Shown: positions 24,575-37,057 of the stretch, piece by piece | Numbering within the stretch: the stretch's first letter is position 1 | Layout of the letters: each line of letters opens with the position of its first letter | Assembly (NCBI RefSeq): GCF_030253575.1 | Contig: NC_080560.1 | Location: 33,283,501 to 33,347,500, forward strand | DNA: 64,000 bases | DNA from: Rhododendron vialii | Lineage: Eukaryota > Streptophyta > Magnoliopsida > Ericales > Ericaceae | Direction of reading: 5' to 3' | Position numbers and translations under genes: made by a program | Notes under the pieces: model-generated | Seen by the model: the letters and a program-made list of their open reading frames with translations, nothing else | The model's database searches: none | Told to the model about the DNA's origin: nothing

Positions 24575-27500
24575 TTAACTATCGAAAGGTCCATGTGATA
24601 GAAGCTTCTTCAATGTCTCGTAGGTCAAGAAGACTATTCCTACTCCAGGAACAACTTTGTAGTATTCAGGCAGAATCCCCCTATATAAGCCGCGAAGTCC
24701 TTCTGTTCGCATTATATGCTTGAATGTCCCGAATATGCCTGTTTTATACACCCGGGCTTGACCAGCAACCCCTTCCAACTGCTTTCTTCGCCTCACAAGG
24801 TCCAAAGGGAATGTCGCTGGAATAATCAACAAATCAACAGATAAGAATAATTGCTAATGCGTGCATATTTAAATTGGATTATCGATTTAGTCAGGTCTGG
24901 CCACTCTAAAAATCTTTCTGCCAATTGACAACACACATAGATATGTAAGTAAGTTCGCTAGACCTATATTTATGAATCATAACATGTTCAAATTACCAAT
25001 TAAACTTTGACAAAATAAACCTATTTTCCTTGATCATATTCAACAAGATACATGCTTGGCCTCATATGGATGATACAACTGCTTGTCTTTGAAGTATTGT
25101 TTAATTCCAGCGATGAATCAATTTCATCTCTCCCCATTAAAAATGGCTATTAAACTAACTAAATCATAAATAACACGATAACATTAATCTAGCAACTAAG
25201 ACACAAGCTGATGAACAAAAGTGAGCAATTATCCAAGGGGGCTATGTCTTAGTCCTCAGAATGGTAATGGCAGCTGTATCCACGAAGTCTTCTAAATGAA
25301 CACCAACCTTTACGCAAATGGATTACTTAAGGAACATAAAGAACTTATTGCTGATGACCATGTATTACTTATCCAACATATCAGTCGAATTACAACTGCT
25401 CTGGAAAGTATCTACGTGCATAAAACCATTAGAAAAATCATAATCGCACGAGAAGGGGAAGAACCAAAGCCTACTTGTCTCTTGCCTGTACCTTCAGCTC
25501 ATGGAAAGGAATGGTTCATAAAAACCTGCATATGTCAGAGCTAAAGAGGATTTGATGCTAAATAAGTGTTTACCTACACCTAAAACTTCATTAGTTACGG
25601 AAAGACAAGGTTCTGAAAGCAATGTTGAAATGTATTAATTATAAGGCAGCATCAGTTCTGCAATTCAAGAAACACTAGTAAAACTGGAAATAATGATACA
25701 GAATCAACATTATGCAAGGCCATAGTCCAACTTTTACTCAGATAAAAAAACCACTTCAACTTTTAGTAGATCACATAGCACACACCTGTTGATGATGCAA
25801 CGCCAGAAAGACTGCCACAGGCAAGGCTAACAACGGCAGTAGAATCGTCAGGCCTAATTCAAGGCACTAAAATGTCAGAAATGATACACAGAATACCAAG
25901 GAGCAAACTTATGTAGCTAAGCACAATTAATGGTGCCTTGTTGATAGAAAGAACTAGGAGTGCACACCTTTGAGAGTGCCAATAGGATCTCAATGCCTCA
26001 TAAACAGAAAAGCTTATAGCTATACTGGGTCCAACCCCCTGCATCATGAGAAGTACCTCAATGTGATAAGAGACAAAGCTATCATGGAACACCGATGGGA
26101 CAGCATCATAGTTGAAATCTTACCAGTAATGTTGCTCCAAGTCCTTTATAGAGGCCAAAAAAACCTTCATCTCTGCAAATAGTATGAAGTGCATGCCACA
26201 TACCCTGATAATATATCGTGCTTCTCTGCAGAGTTTAAGCACAATGAATTAGTACAAAGCTCAAACAGGTAAGAGGAAAGGCATAAGGCATGGCTTCGCT
26301 GTTCAAAAGTGAAACCTTTACCAATGACCCATTTAACCTCCCAGTACATGCCACAATAACCAAGTAAAATGTAGAAAGGGGGAAAAAAGAATACAAAAAC
26401 AGTGAAAAGAATTGAGAAAGAGACTTTTCTATGGGCCTTAGCACGCATTGATCCTCAAATCAGTTTGCAATTGTAGCATGTTTTGTCTAACACTTACAAA
26501 AAAAAAAAATGTTTGTCCACCACTATGAACGCAGACATAATAGCACTCCAGGACAAGATTCCTTCAAGATCGCCCTCATGAAATGAATCCTGTGTAGCGG
26601 ATACTTATGATCGGACAAAAACTCAACCATTGGATACACATGGCCGCCCAGACAACAAATATTTTCTGTGGGTCAGCTAGTCTTCACCCCTATATCCACT
26701 AAACAGCAGTTGATAAATGTAGCCTTAATCCTGCCTAAGGATACAAGTTAAAGCCTCGCTAATTTAAAGCTTCGCTAATTTAAAGCCTCACCAATTATGT
26801 ATGCATAGAAGAGTAATGATGGGTGGTTCATGTTATAGAGAGAAAAAATGAAAACTTATGCAGTCTTTCGATCAGTAAATTTTAATCACGTTAGAACTGG
26901 TGGAGTCAATAGGTTATCAAAGAAATGGATGCTGATTGAAAAGTACATATTACAAACGGCAGCTGTTTGTGATGTTCCTATAACCCACCATGTACCAATG
27001 ATCCAAGAGAAAGCTGAATAGAAGGTACATGACAAAACTAATGCTTTTGAAAAGTCCAAACAGAGGTATAAGCCTATAACGTTTTAGTTGTGATACTGGA
27101 GAGAGTCAGGACAATGATGTGAATTTGCATGCAAAATTTTACCTGTGCAGCAAGTCGTGTCCTGACAAGATCCAATGGATATGTGGAAGAGGCTGCTGTC
27201 ATACCTGCTAACCCACCACCAACAAAGTGCACAAAAATATCTGCACTTGTGCTTCTCCTGTGACTTTCTAGACCGGGAATTGATTTTAACAACTGACAAG
27301 GAAGAAGGGACAAGATTTTCAATATGAACAAGGAAACTGCATTTTAAATGCAAAAGAAGATAGATTCAGAGCATGTTCGTACTAACACTTTTGTAGTGCT
27401 CATAAGCATAGAAGTTGACTGAAGAATACGGAAGACGATGAGCAATAGTAACTAGATTCCCTTTCCAAAATGCTCTAAAGCCTTCTTCATTAACAATACG

Positions 27501-29473
27501 CAAAGCTTCATGCCATATACTAGCCTTGCTCAATGCTGCAGCATCAGAATGCATCCCTTGCACCTACAAAGAGACAGGAAAAAAAAAACCCATAACAGTG
27601 AAACCAAACAAACAGTTAGATGGAGGTGCCACAAAATGAATACGCAAGTTAGAGATATAGATAGCTTACAGGTGGACACTTGAGGCTAAAGTAAATAGTT
27701 CTGGAATTGAAGTAGTAAGGACATCAAAATGACCAAGCAAAATGAAGATGTTGAAGAACATGTTGAATACAAAGATCGACAACCAATAGAATTTCAAGGA
27801 TGAAAGAGACTTCCTCGCTAGGGCGGGATTTAACCAAAAGTCAGTCAAGTTAAAGATGAAGACGAGATTTGACTTTTGATCTCCTTTTTGCTAAATAGAC
27901 TTAAAAGAACAAAAACAAAGAGACAACAAATAAAACACTCTAAGTAACACACTTAATCAGTTGCAACGTATATTTGACACTATTTGAAAGACGTGGCAAG
28001 AAGGCGAAGGAAAAACTGATACCAAGTCGACATGTAACCGCCTTTATCAAACTCTAGAAGGTGAAAGAGTAATGGAAATTGGGGTTAGAGCTTATTTGAT
28101 GGTAGAATACACTTTTGTTGCACATACTAGAATTACTCTTTTTGCAGATTGTGATAAAAATTATAAACCTATTTAACCCCCAAATTCCAAATCCAATCTT
28201 ATGCTCCTTTGTAGTAAAAATGCTATGGTAACACATTTTTTTCCTGATTTCAGCAAAGAAAAATTTCATTAATCATAAAGATCAACAAATGCTATGGTAA
28301 CACATTTTCTTACGATCACTACCCATTTCCACAATGATTGGTACACTAGGTCCCACATGAATCTCACTAATATCCAACCATTGCAAATAAGCCAAGTGAC
28401 ATTGTAAAAGTAACATGGTAAACATATATTGCCACCATGGTATTGATGTGTAGGAATCATAAAATCATAAAGTTCACATCCATCTCCAGGTGATGACCAG
28501 ACGAGGAACCATTGGTGGACCCAGAATTTGCACTCGAGGGAGGTGATACACAAAGAAATTTCCCGTATGGTGATATTAGAAAATTAACTCTGGTTCTCCT
28601 CAATTTCATAGAACATTTTTGACAAATAGAATAACTAAATCCCGAAAAATTATTGATACCATGTATCAGGGTGTCAATGACACGTGGTATCATACTGAAA
28701 CATTAAACCACCATGTCCGCAGACAGAACTCTACAGAATTTAGTATACTATGAGTAAAATTGGTCCGTAGATTTCCATTACCGGTAAAATTTCATGTACT
28801 TTTTGTGGGTACGTGATAAATTTGGATCCATGAACAGGCCATGTTGGCCAATTCAAATCCTCATCCAATCTACCTAGTACACCTACTTCTACAAAACATC
28901 ATAATTCGATGGAGAACCCAAGAAATAACAAAAATTCTACGAAGCCAATTTAGAGCAAAACTCCTTACGCAACTATGTTTGGAGCCACGTGGGCTCATAT
29001 GCATCTATTGGCTCCGAACACAGTTGCGTCCTGTGTCTTTAAAATTGTGCTCGTAGCATTGCTCGGCCCAGATGAAAGCTAACATCAAATACTTCAATAA
29101 ACACATAAATGTCCACTAACACATATTGACATATAGATACAAAGTAACTGTATAGATACATACACAATATATACATACATAATATATACATACATAATAT
29201 ATACATACATACATGTATGTATACTATTGAGCTTCAAAGGGAAAAAGAAACCTGAAACAGAATGGTGAGGCGGGCGAGCGGGGCCGTACAGGTCTTGCTG
29301 AAGGCGCCGGCGATGCCGCCGGCGAGGAGCTGCGGCACCGTTCCAATCTGGTCCTGCTGGTGCACCGGAGGCTGGTGGTGGTGGTGGTGGTGGTGGTGCG
29401 ACTGCAAGAACTTCCTGGCGCCGCCGTCGACGACGGCACCGCCGTGGCTAGACACGCCCACGCGAGCTTCCAT
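24575..29473 (-). CDS. SLC25 mitochondrial substrate carrier
   Basis: Seven exons on the minus strand (in transcript order 29473-29252, 27563-27387, 27292-27143, 26225-26124, 26038-25968, 25853-25786, 24816-24575) join to 343 residues plus stop, all with GT-AG introns. The protein has the three-repeat carrier plan. Repeat 1 begins at LLAGGIAGAFSKTCTAPLAR, repeat 2 has STYPLDLVRTRL, repeat 3 has ATFPLDLVRRRKQLEG; the PxDxxR motif is intact in repeats 2 and 3, and has the family variant PLARL in repeat 1. Inner-helix motifs GLYKGLG and GLYRGILPEYYKVVP are present. Sequence features match the plant carriers of the At3g55640/At3g53940 type; the transported substrate is not known from sequence. 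About 45 residues precede repeat 1, including eight consecutive histidines. Site: mitochondrial inner membrane. Intron 1 is about 1.7 kb. Confidence 0.94.
29150..29222. repeat. ATAC/ATAT-rich microsatellite in carrier intron 1
   Basis: Repeated ATATATACATACATA units directly 3' of carrier exon 1 (donor at 29251 on the minus strand). Confidence 0.8.
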
Positions 29474-29690
29474 ACCCTGCAGCAGCAGCAGAACGTCACT
29501 TCCCTCGACGAGAATAGAAAACCCTAGAACAGGTAAGCGTTCGGTGAAACCCTAGAAATGGAAGCAAAGGAAGTCATTCTTCTTCTTGTCGGAACTGTTG
29601 AGAGATGCGAGACGCAGAGAAGAGGGTCTCAAGCTTTGCATAAAGTTATTTTCTACTAGTATTTGTCTTGGAAACTGCTTGTATTTCAAA
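29474..29690 (-). promoter_or_regulatory. Carrier gene leader and proximal promoter, cut short by a transposon
   Basis: This is the 217-bp stretch between the carrier ATG (29473) and the Mutator-like element starting at 29691, including the 9-bp target copy (29682-29690). No clear TATA box was seen. The region is C/T-rich on the coding strand near the start. Any further upstream regulatory sequence now lies on the far side of the 4.26-kb insertion. Confidence 0.5.
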
Positions 29691-29921
29691 GTCTTAATTG
29701 CAAAAACACCTCCTAAATTATCACTTTTTAGCAACTTCACCCCCTTAAGTTTAAATTCGAGCAACTTCACCCCCCTAACTACCAAATTTGAGCAACTTCA
29801 CCCCTCCCCCATTTTCCGTTAAAAAAATGGACGGAGAGAAACAAAATTACGTACGTACCCTTTTGTTAAAAAAAATACGTTGACATATATTCTCGCTCTT
29901 CCTTCTACAGTATTTTTCATG

Positions 29922-29972
<51 letters not shown>

Positions 29973-30462
29973 GCCTCTGTCTCCCTCTTCTCTCAGAAAC
30001 CCACCCACCCAACGCTCCTCCCTCCAGGCGCAGACGACGGCCTACACGACGCCGACCTGATTCCCCAGTGAACAACGACGACGACGACGACCTGCTTCTT
30101 CCCATCCGTAAGTTCTCTGTTTAGTTAAGTTGGTTTAGGGCAAAATAATTAGGAAGCCTGCTGTTTATTGACATGCATAAGGGCTAAAAAATTGTTTATT
30201 GTTTTCGAATTTAATAAACCCTAAATCTCTAAGTTGAACATGAGATCTGGAATTCATTTAATGCTTCTGGTTTCTCTTTCGAATATTGAGTGTTTTTGGT
30301 TTCCGAGGGTGATTTCTTGTACATAGTTCAGTTGATTCTCGGTTTCCATCTACTTCGGAATCCTTCTATTGCGTCTTGCAGCTTCATGTTGCCCTTGTTT
30401 CCTTGGTAGCAGTTAATCATTTTAGGTGGTTGCATGGCAAAACGTTGCTCTGGTATACTAAC

Positions 30463-31506
30463 TGTTGAAAAATGTATGCATTATAATTTGTTGGAAAATT
30501 ATATGTATCTCTATTAATTATTTTGATGATTAATTCAATGATATTTTTATTCGGCAAATACAAAATTATCGAAAAGTCCTTTCACGGACTAAATATTTTC
30601 GTGACCTTGAAAAATAGCATAAAGTCTTGGATTCAATGATTAATAGTCACATAGACTTATTGAGCTCAATACGTGCTTTAACGGATTTATTTAGATGAAT
30701 TTTTGAGCTACAGGTTGACGAACCGGCTGACAGGCCAGCTGTCAGACCAGAGGAGTGTGTCTACCGGAGGGCACCGGACGACCGGCCGAAGCATATTTCG
30801 TCCAGTTGTGCAGATCCAGATCTAAATCCAACGGCTCAAATTAAACTCCAACAACAGAATTTGAAGTACAACGGCTAGAGAACAGAACCAGGGGCATAAA
30901 GCACTTGAATTGATTATTGATTCATTACAACAAAAAGCTCTTACACTTTCCAAGCAAAAAGCCATTGCTCTTTTCTCTCCCAGATTCAAGATCAGTTATC
31001 TCATTCTCTTACACTGTCATATTTTTCTTTTATGAGAAAAACTTTGATTGTTTGTTGTTAGATTTCATCTTCTCATCATTGTTCTTAAATTGTAACCTAA
31101 GTGAGTGATTGAGAGAGATCACTTGTAATCTTAGAAGACCAAAATCTGGTAGGATTTTGGGTGTTTATTTTTGAGAGGTTTTCGGAGAAAACATTTGCGG
31201 TTGTGCTAGCTCCTCGGGAAAGCTAGAGGCACATGGTTTTTGTAAGCACCTGCAAGACTTACAAGTTGTAATCTTTCAAAGATTAGTGGAACCTTCAAGT
31301 AATTGCTTGAGGAGAAGTGGAGTAGGTCGGACCGTGGACAAATCCGGACCGAACCACTATAAACGGGTTCTATCTCTTTTTCTCTCATTCTATTTGATTG
31401 CATACTTATTGTTTGCATATATTGTTAGAGATAATTTTTATCGGTGATTTTTACTAGCAATCCTATTCACCTCCCCCCCCCTCGAGGTTGTATTATTTGG
31501 GTAACA
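30463..31506 (+). mobile_element. Solo LTR, probably Ty1/copia, nested in the MULE
   Basis: It starts TGTTGAAAAATGTATGC and ends GGGTAACA, with near-identical 5-bp flanks CTAAC (30458-30462) and TTAAC (31507-31511). Near the 3' end is TTCACCTCCCCCCCCTCGAG, a C-run motif common in copia LTRs. Length 1044 bp, no internal region and no coding sequence. Confidence 0.7.
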
Positions 31507-32262
31507 TTAACAATGTTTGGTGGTTCTCTCTTTGGGTTTTCCATTTACCTTTGCTTAACTTATTAGCATGTGTAGTGGTTTATGGATGAGGTAGTATCAT
31601 CGGCATCTTTTGGAAAGCCGATTGTGAAGCTTGATTTGGTGTACTGGTGTATCGGAGTTGCATAGAGCATTTTTGGTCTCTTGGGTTGCATTGATTTCTA
31701 GTTTTGATTTCTACTTTTCTTATGTCTAAATTTAGGCTCGATGTTGAGTGATGCAATATTGAGGTTGGAAGGTGTATTTATTTTGTGTTAAAGGCAATTT
31801 TGAATCTTGTCCTCCCCAGGCTAAGGTCTCCAATGTAAGGAAACAAAAGAAGACAATTTTGTAGGGGTTTTTGTGTGTGTGTGTGTGTGTGTGTATTCGT
31901 ACATGAGGATATATTCAAGGGGATGGTTCAATGTAATGAGCTATGTAGAGTATGAGAGATGTTAACATTATGACTTTGTTTGCCACTATCAAGGAAAACA
32001 TGATAATTTTGTTTATTAATTTTTTGTGTCATTTTGTGGTGGAAGTGTTTCTTAGTTTATGTGTTAATATAAGACAGTCCAACGTGCACCAAAATGCTAA
32101 TGGACGGGGGGAAAAAGTATTGCCTTTCTTGGCACCGTTAGGAATCACTCTTCATAAGGGCTATGTTCCCTCTTGTAGGCAATATTATAAGCCATATTAT
32201 GAACCTCACATGCAATTATACCTCTCCTGTTATTAATCTAAGTTTTTTGTTGCACAAAAACC

Positions 32263-32463
32263 ATGGTGGAGCTTAGGTGTACATTGTTCATACGCGTCGG
32301 TGGTAAACTAGTAAGGGGTTTGGAGTCTAAATACTTGAATGGTGTACATTGTTCATTAGCAGCATCTTGTGGGAGTGATAGTACCACTGGCAGTGCAACA
32401 ATGCCAAGCACTGGCCCCAGACAGTTATCCCAAGGAGAATCATCAACCCCAGACAGTACCTAG
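32263..32463 (+). other. 66-codon ORF inside the MULE, unrecognised
   Basis: The ORF begins MVELRCTLFIRVGGKLV. The basic/hydrophobic start resembles the N-terminal region of some plant MULE-encoded proteins, but this is a weak impression. It is followed by a Ser/Thr/Gly-rich tail. It may be a transposase remnant or chance. Confidence 0.25.
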
Positions 32464-33275
32464 AAGTCTAACACTTGACAACCAAATTTCATAGTATTTT
32501 GGAACCATACTGACTTGTTAGTAGAGTTTTTGGAACCTTTATCTTAATTTGGCAACAGTACTTGTAACCTTATATTGACTCATTTGAAAGTACTCATTTC
32601 GTATCTGCAAATGGCAGTGTAGAAATTATAGAGCAAACACTGCACTTCATAATGTAATGAATGGATACTGTGTATTGATCTTTTGTGGGTATCTTTTTGT
32701 TGAAATTAAAGGCAAACACTGCCCTTTTCCTCTTGATTTTGATGTTGTTTCTTGTTACAACTCTTTGTTTTTTTCACGTTGTTGGTTTGCTTGTTGCAAA
32801 ACATTGCCAATGCTCAAGAAATCATTGTCTACAGAGCAAGAATGTGCAAGAATTGCTCGTTTAGTGGTCTGTCAACTTTTTACTGTTGAGTTCCTTGAAT
32901 AGGATGGCTTTGAAATGATGATTAACAAAGGAAAAAGATTGGGTTACTTTGTTAATGATTTGGTTTAACTAGAGCAATTGAGACCCAAGTTCTATTGCTG
33001 ATTAATTTTGGGAATTTATTCCTGAATTTGGGCTGTAACTTGTATGGTTGCTGACGACAGTGGCATACAGGTCATGTACTTAGTTTTATTTGTGTCGACC
33101 GTTTGGGTTTATGTCTGCTTAAAGTTACAGTTCTTGTTTCTTAATCGAATCACGATCATAATTTTTTAGTATGACACTTTTTTGGTTTTGTTGTTAAGTC
33201 ATGCAATGATTCAAATTCAGGACCACGTTTGCTGGATTTGGTTCAAGTAGTTGTATCCAAATTCCACTTAATCGC

Positions 33276-33500
33276 TACCCGTAGCCTAAAAAATCTCTAC
33301 CTGTAGCGAGCGACCAGATTCTATGCGATGTTGTTCGATAAGGACAACTACCCGTAGCCGCTGGAAAATTGAAAATTTTGAACAGGTACCCGTAGCCAAA
33401 AAAATCTCTACCCGTAGCTAGTGACCAGAAACTATGCAATGTTGTAGATTTTGGACAACTACCTGTAGCCAAAAAAATGCCCTACCTGTACCCGCTGGAC
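33276..33500. repeat. Minisatellite with TACCCGTAGCC motifs inside the MULE
   Basis: About two diverged copies of a roughly 115-135-bp unit containing CTACCCGTAGCC, AAAAAAATCTCTACC and GACCAGA..CTATGC..TGTTG. It sits in the right half of the element. Confidence 0.7.
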
Positions 33501-33670
33501 AATTTGGAAAAAAAAATAAAAACCCACGATCCACCCAGGTGGTGAATGGAGGTGGTGCTGGTGGTGTGGGGTGGTGTGATGTGGGAGGGGGTAATTCTGG
33601 AGTAGGAGGAGGAGTATAAATGGGTTTTACATTTAGGGTTTTTCTGGTGAGTTTACAATGGTGCGGAGGG

Positions 33671-33729
<59 letters not shown>

Positions 33730-34009
33730 ATTTGGTGTGTAGATGAGAGTTTTTAAAAAGGGTGTAAAGGGCATTTTTGTACATTAATTTACTTTTCCAT
33801 CCAAATTCATAACAGAATTGGATGGAGAATGGGGGAGGGGGTGAAGTTGCTCAAATTTGGTAGTTAGGGGGGTGAAGTTGCTCGAATTTAAACTTAAGGG
33901 GGTGAAGTTGCCAAAAAGTGATAGTTTAGGAGGTGTTTTTACAATTAAGCCTATTTCAAATGTTGAAAACTAATGCCAAACAACCCTCAGTAACACGGGC
34001 GCCCTCGTA

Positions 34010-34228
34010 GGCCCGTTCCAGAAATCTTTCTTAAAAAATAAGCAGTTTATTTCACATTTTTAAACTCAAAAATAAAGTAAATGAAAAATAATTTTTCAAT
34101 TTTTTTTGCATCGTATTCCAAACAAGATCCATATTACATATTTTTAGATTTCAATAAAACCATAATTTTTAAGCTTGAAATTGCCTTCTTAAAAAATAAT
34201 GACTTATTTTTGGTTCCGGAACGGAGCC
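34010..34228. mobile_element. MITE, GGCCCGTTCC family
   Basis: The left end GGCCCGTTCCAGAA is matched in inverse by GGCTCCGTTCCGGAACC at the right end. The interior has TTAAAAAATAAG at both ends in opposite orientation. Related, less complete copies lie at about 36272-36475, 39920-40020 and 49101-49236. No target duplication was resolved. Confidence 0.65.
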
Positions 34229-34701
34229 ACTATTCGCTTGTGCTCTCTATCCTTGCTTTGTGCTATTGCTTTGAGTTCTCGTACTTGCATATTTTAGTAG
34301 TTTGAGATGTTTTCAAAAGTCTCACTTCATTCACTAGCATTATGTGACCAAGGTTCAAATAATGAATGACTTCAATTTCGTAAAAAAAACCATTAATCTA
34401 TTATTATATATGAAGGAGAACACCACTTGGTGTGAACAAATTTTTAAAAAAAATCATGTTCATCGGATGCAGATCAATGCATGATCAAAACACATTTATC
34501 TTGATACAAATTGAAACAAATAGGTTTGATACAGTGCGTTGAGTGCATTTGTGTCGAGAGAAATGTGTTTGGATAAAGTACTCGGCAAACTCAATAAAAT
34601 GAATGCTTGGATAAAATGAATCCTTTATCTCCTTTCACAAAAATAAATCCTTTATCTCCTTTCACAAAAATAAACCTAACGGCAAAGTCTAATTAATTTT
34701 A

Positions 34702-34833
34702 GGGAAAATGACGGCCCATGACGTGTTTTGATAATTAATACCCGTCAATGACATGCTGAGAACATTTGTTAATGTTGAAAATGTCTTTGGCGGGTATTAA
34801 TTATTAAAACACGTCCTGGACCGTCATTTTCCC
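34702..34833. mobile_element. 132-bp MITE with exact 9-bp target duplication
   Basis: Termini GGGAAAATGACGG and, inverse, GGGAAAATGACGG are identical; the arms continue through GACGTGTTTT and AATTAATACCCG. TTAATTTTA flanks both sides (34693-34701 and 34834-34842). A 9-bp duplication points to Mutator-type mobilisation. Confidence 0.85.
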
Positions 34834-34842
34834 TTAATTTTA

Positions 34843-36907
34843 TGACATTACACCTAACTTTATTATTCATATTTTTCCGCCCAATACAAATGAATTCTCA
34901 TTGAAATGGTGCCACTCCCGCTTCTAAATCTTAGCTCCGTCATTAAATCCGTTAAATTCGGACTGAACATTCTTTGTATGCGTATACAAAGAAAATTGGG
35001 TAAAATTAAACATGCATTCTGCGGCTAAAATGGTGCCCTAAAAGTTGCATTGGAATATTCGGTCCCTAATATTGATCCTATCACGCGGAAGAATACTAAA
35101 AGAATCAACCCGGCCCTATTAATAGAGCTTGAAGTTGCAACTCGCAAGAGTCATATGAAAAAAACTTTGGAAAGATCTCTTGATTTAATCGGAGTCAGAT
35201 TGACAATTTTATAAAGTTCGTTGAGTTGATCATCGGTGACAGAAAATCAAATGAATTGAAAATTAGAAAATTAAGATTCACACTATTTTAATAAACATAA
35301 TTACTACTCGTATGGGAAAAAATATGTCAATAAATGGTGTAAACAAATAGACGCGTAATCTTGTCGTTTTATATACTAAAGAAAAGAAAATTTGTGAAAA
35401 TCATTCCTCCAACAATTACTTGTATTTATAAGTGCATCACATTTGTTGGAAAAAGAATCAAAACGAACAATATAATTTTGAAACTAACAAGAAAAACACT
35501 AAATCTGCTCTCAAATCTTTTCAGATTATTCTTACATTTGGCCTTTTTTGTGTGGTTTGAAACTTAGACGATGGAGTGTGCTTCAGAATGATTCACGTCT
35601 TTTTTTAGGCATGAATCATGTGTTGCTTCAAAAGGTACACCGTGTGAGTTCCACGGACCATCTACGTTGAGTTGAATTTGTCACGTCAAAAAGTAAAAAA
35701 AAAAAATGATAACGAGATTAGAATATGTTGGATACTACGTACGGAATAATAAAATTCCATCCAAGTGGAGCATTATTATACCCTTATGATGTACGTAAGG
35801 AGGGGAAACAAGTGGTTGCAGTCGTTACACTTATGATTTTGAAAACTCTAGGATCTTAATATAAAATTGTTATATTTACATCAAAATATATATACACCCC
35901 CACCTCAAGATTTTTTGAAGTGATATTATCTAATTTGTAGTCCTTATTAGGGGTAACGTTCTCTCTATTTTTTATATTGAAGACCCAAATTAAGAGTTTG
36001 TTTGGAACCTAAGAACAAGGAAAGGAAAACAAACAAATTTCCTCTTTCATTGTTTGATTTTAGAGCCAAAAAAGAAAAAAAAAAAAGCAAATAACAAAAC
36101 TAAAGCTTTAACATGGTACTGCAAGTTAAGAACGTTAGCCCTTGGCATCCTGACGTAAGTCATACCAAAGAGGAGTTAGCATGCAACTCTTGATAAGCAT
36201 AAAATAATGCTAAAAACGTCATATTTTCTTACGGTAAACCGTACGATTATTCGATTTGACAGACGTCCCGAGGCCTGTTCCAGAATACATTCTTAAAAAA
36301 TAAGTACTTATTTCATATTTTCAAACTTAAAAATAATTTAAATAAAAAATAATTTTTAAAATTTTTTTTGCACCGTATAAAAGATCTCAATGAGATCTAT
36401 CAAACAAGATCTGTATTGATAAAAAAATTATTTGCGTAAGTACATAATTTTTGAGCTTAAAATTATCTTCTAAAACACCTATATGCGTATAGCTTGGTCA
36501 TAAGGCATGTCATCTTTGGACGACTACAATCCTCTCTTTAGCTAATTAACGGTCAGAAAACGAGTCTCAGTAGCCCTAAACCTTGACCAAACAGCCAACT
36601 TATACTTCCAAACATCCAATCTAAAATTGACACCGACAGATGTGCTCATTTCATCATTTCTAGAGAGTGTGGGTTTGATGTTCGACTTGAACAGACTTGA
36701 ACAATAATGACGAGAGGTTAATACGATCTCATTTCTGCTGCGTGTGCTCGGACCAGTTTCATTTATCTTGCATCAACAACTCTTCCCTCCTCCCAGCCTT
36801 CAGTAAACAAGTGTAAAAAGTTGAAAGTGTTGTTCGGGCCTAATTTTGGGTTGTGGCAGCTTTCACATTGCACCTTTTGTATTGGTATTCGCACTTCACT
36901 TCTTGAC
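34843..36907. other. AT-rich intergenic DNA without gene
   Basis: No coding region or RNA gene was recognised. One partial MITE of the GGCCCGTTCC family lies at about 36272-36475; its right end is lost. Confidence 0.5.
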
Positions 36908-37057
36908 GAGAAGTGCTAGGGACACATCAGGTGTGACATACCGTACCTCAGCCACACTCCTTTCACATACAGGTGGGGCCCGTTTTAGTGGGCTCCACCT
37001 ATATGTGAGAGAGGTGTGGCTGAGGTGTGCCACACCGATGTGCCTCTAGCATTTCTG
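36908..37057. mobile_element. 150-bp palindromic MITE with exact 9-bp target duplication
   Basis: The left end GAGAAGTGCTAGGGACAC is matched in inverse by CAGAAATGCTAGAGGCAC. The arms run through CCTCAGCCACAC and CACATA.AGGTGG to the centre. CTTCTTGAC is present on both sides (36899-36907 and 37058-37066). It is probably Mutator-type. Confidence 0.85.

Larger units (their letters stand above)
29691..33951. mobile_element. Mutator-like element (MULE), possibly Pack-MULE, 4261 bp
   Basis: The ends are long inverted repeats. The left begins GTCTTAATTGCAAAAACACC and the right, in inverse, GGCTTAATTGTAAAAACACC; both go on with CTCCTAAA and three GCAACTTCACCCC-type blocks. The element is flanked by identical 9-bp copies of TATTTCAAA (29682-29690 and 33952-33960), the size made by Mutator transposases. 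Similarity between the ends continues, diverged, for about 270 bp to a TC tract (29935-29969) and a GA tract (33673-33725). The interior has no intact transposase. It contains an exon-like GC-rich block at 29990-30110 followed by GTAAGT, and a 66-codon ORF at 32263-32463. This fits a non-autonomous element, perhaps with captured gene pieces. Insertion is about 220 bp upstream of the carrier start codon. Confidence 0.9.

Noticed and set aside
29262..29555. 97-codon plus-strand ORF with a tryptophan run
   Set aside because: Antisense of carrier exon 1; the tryptophans are the reverse of the CAC histidine repeat.
33418..33774. 118-codon minus-strand ORF in the MULE
   Set aside because: Most of it is the translated GA/CT microsatellite and proline-rich low complexity; no domain.
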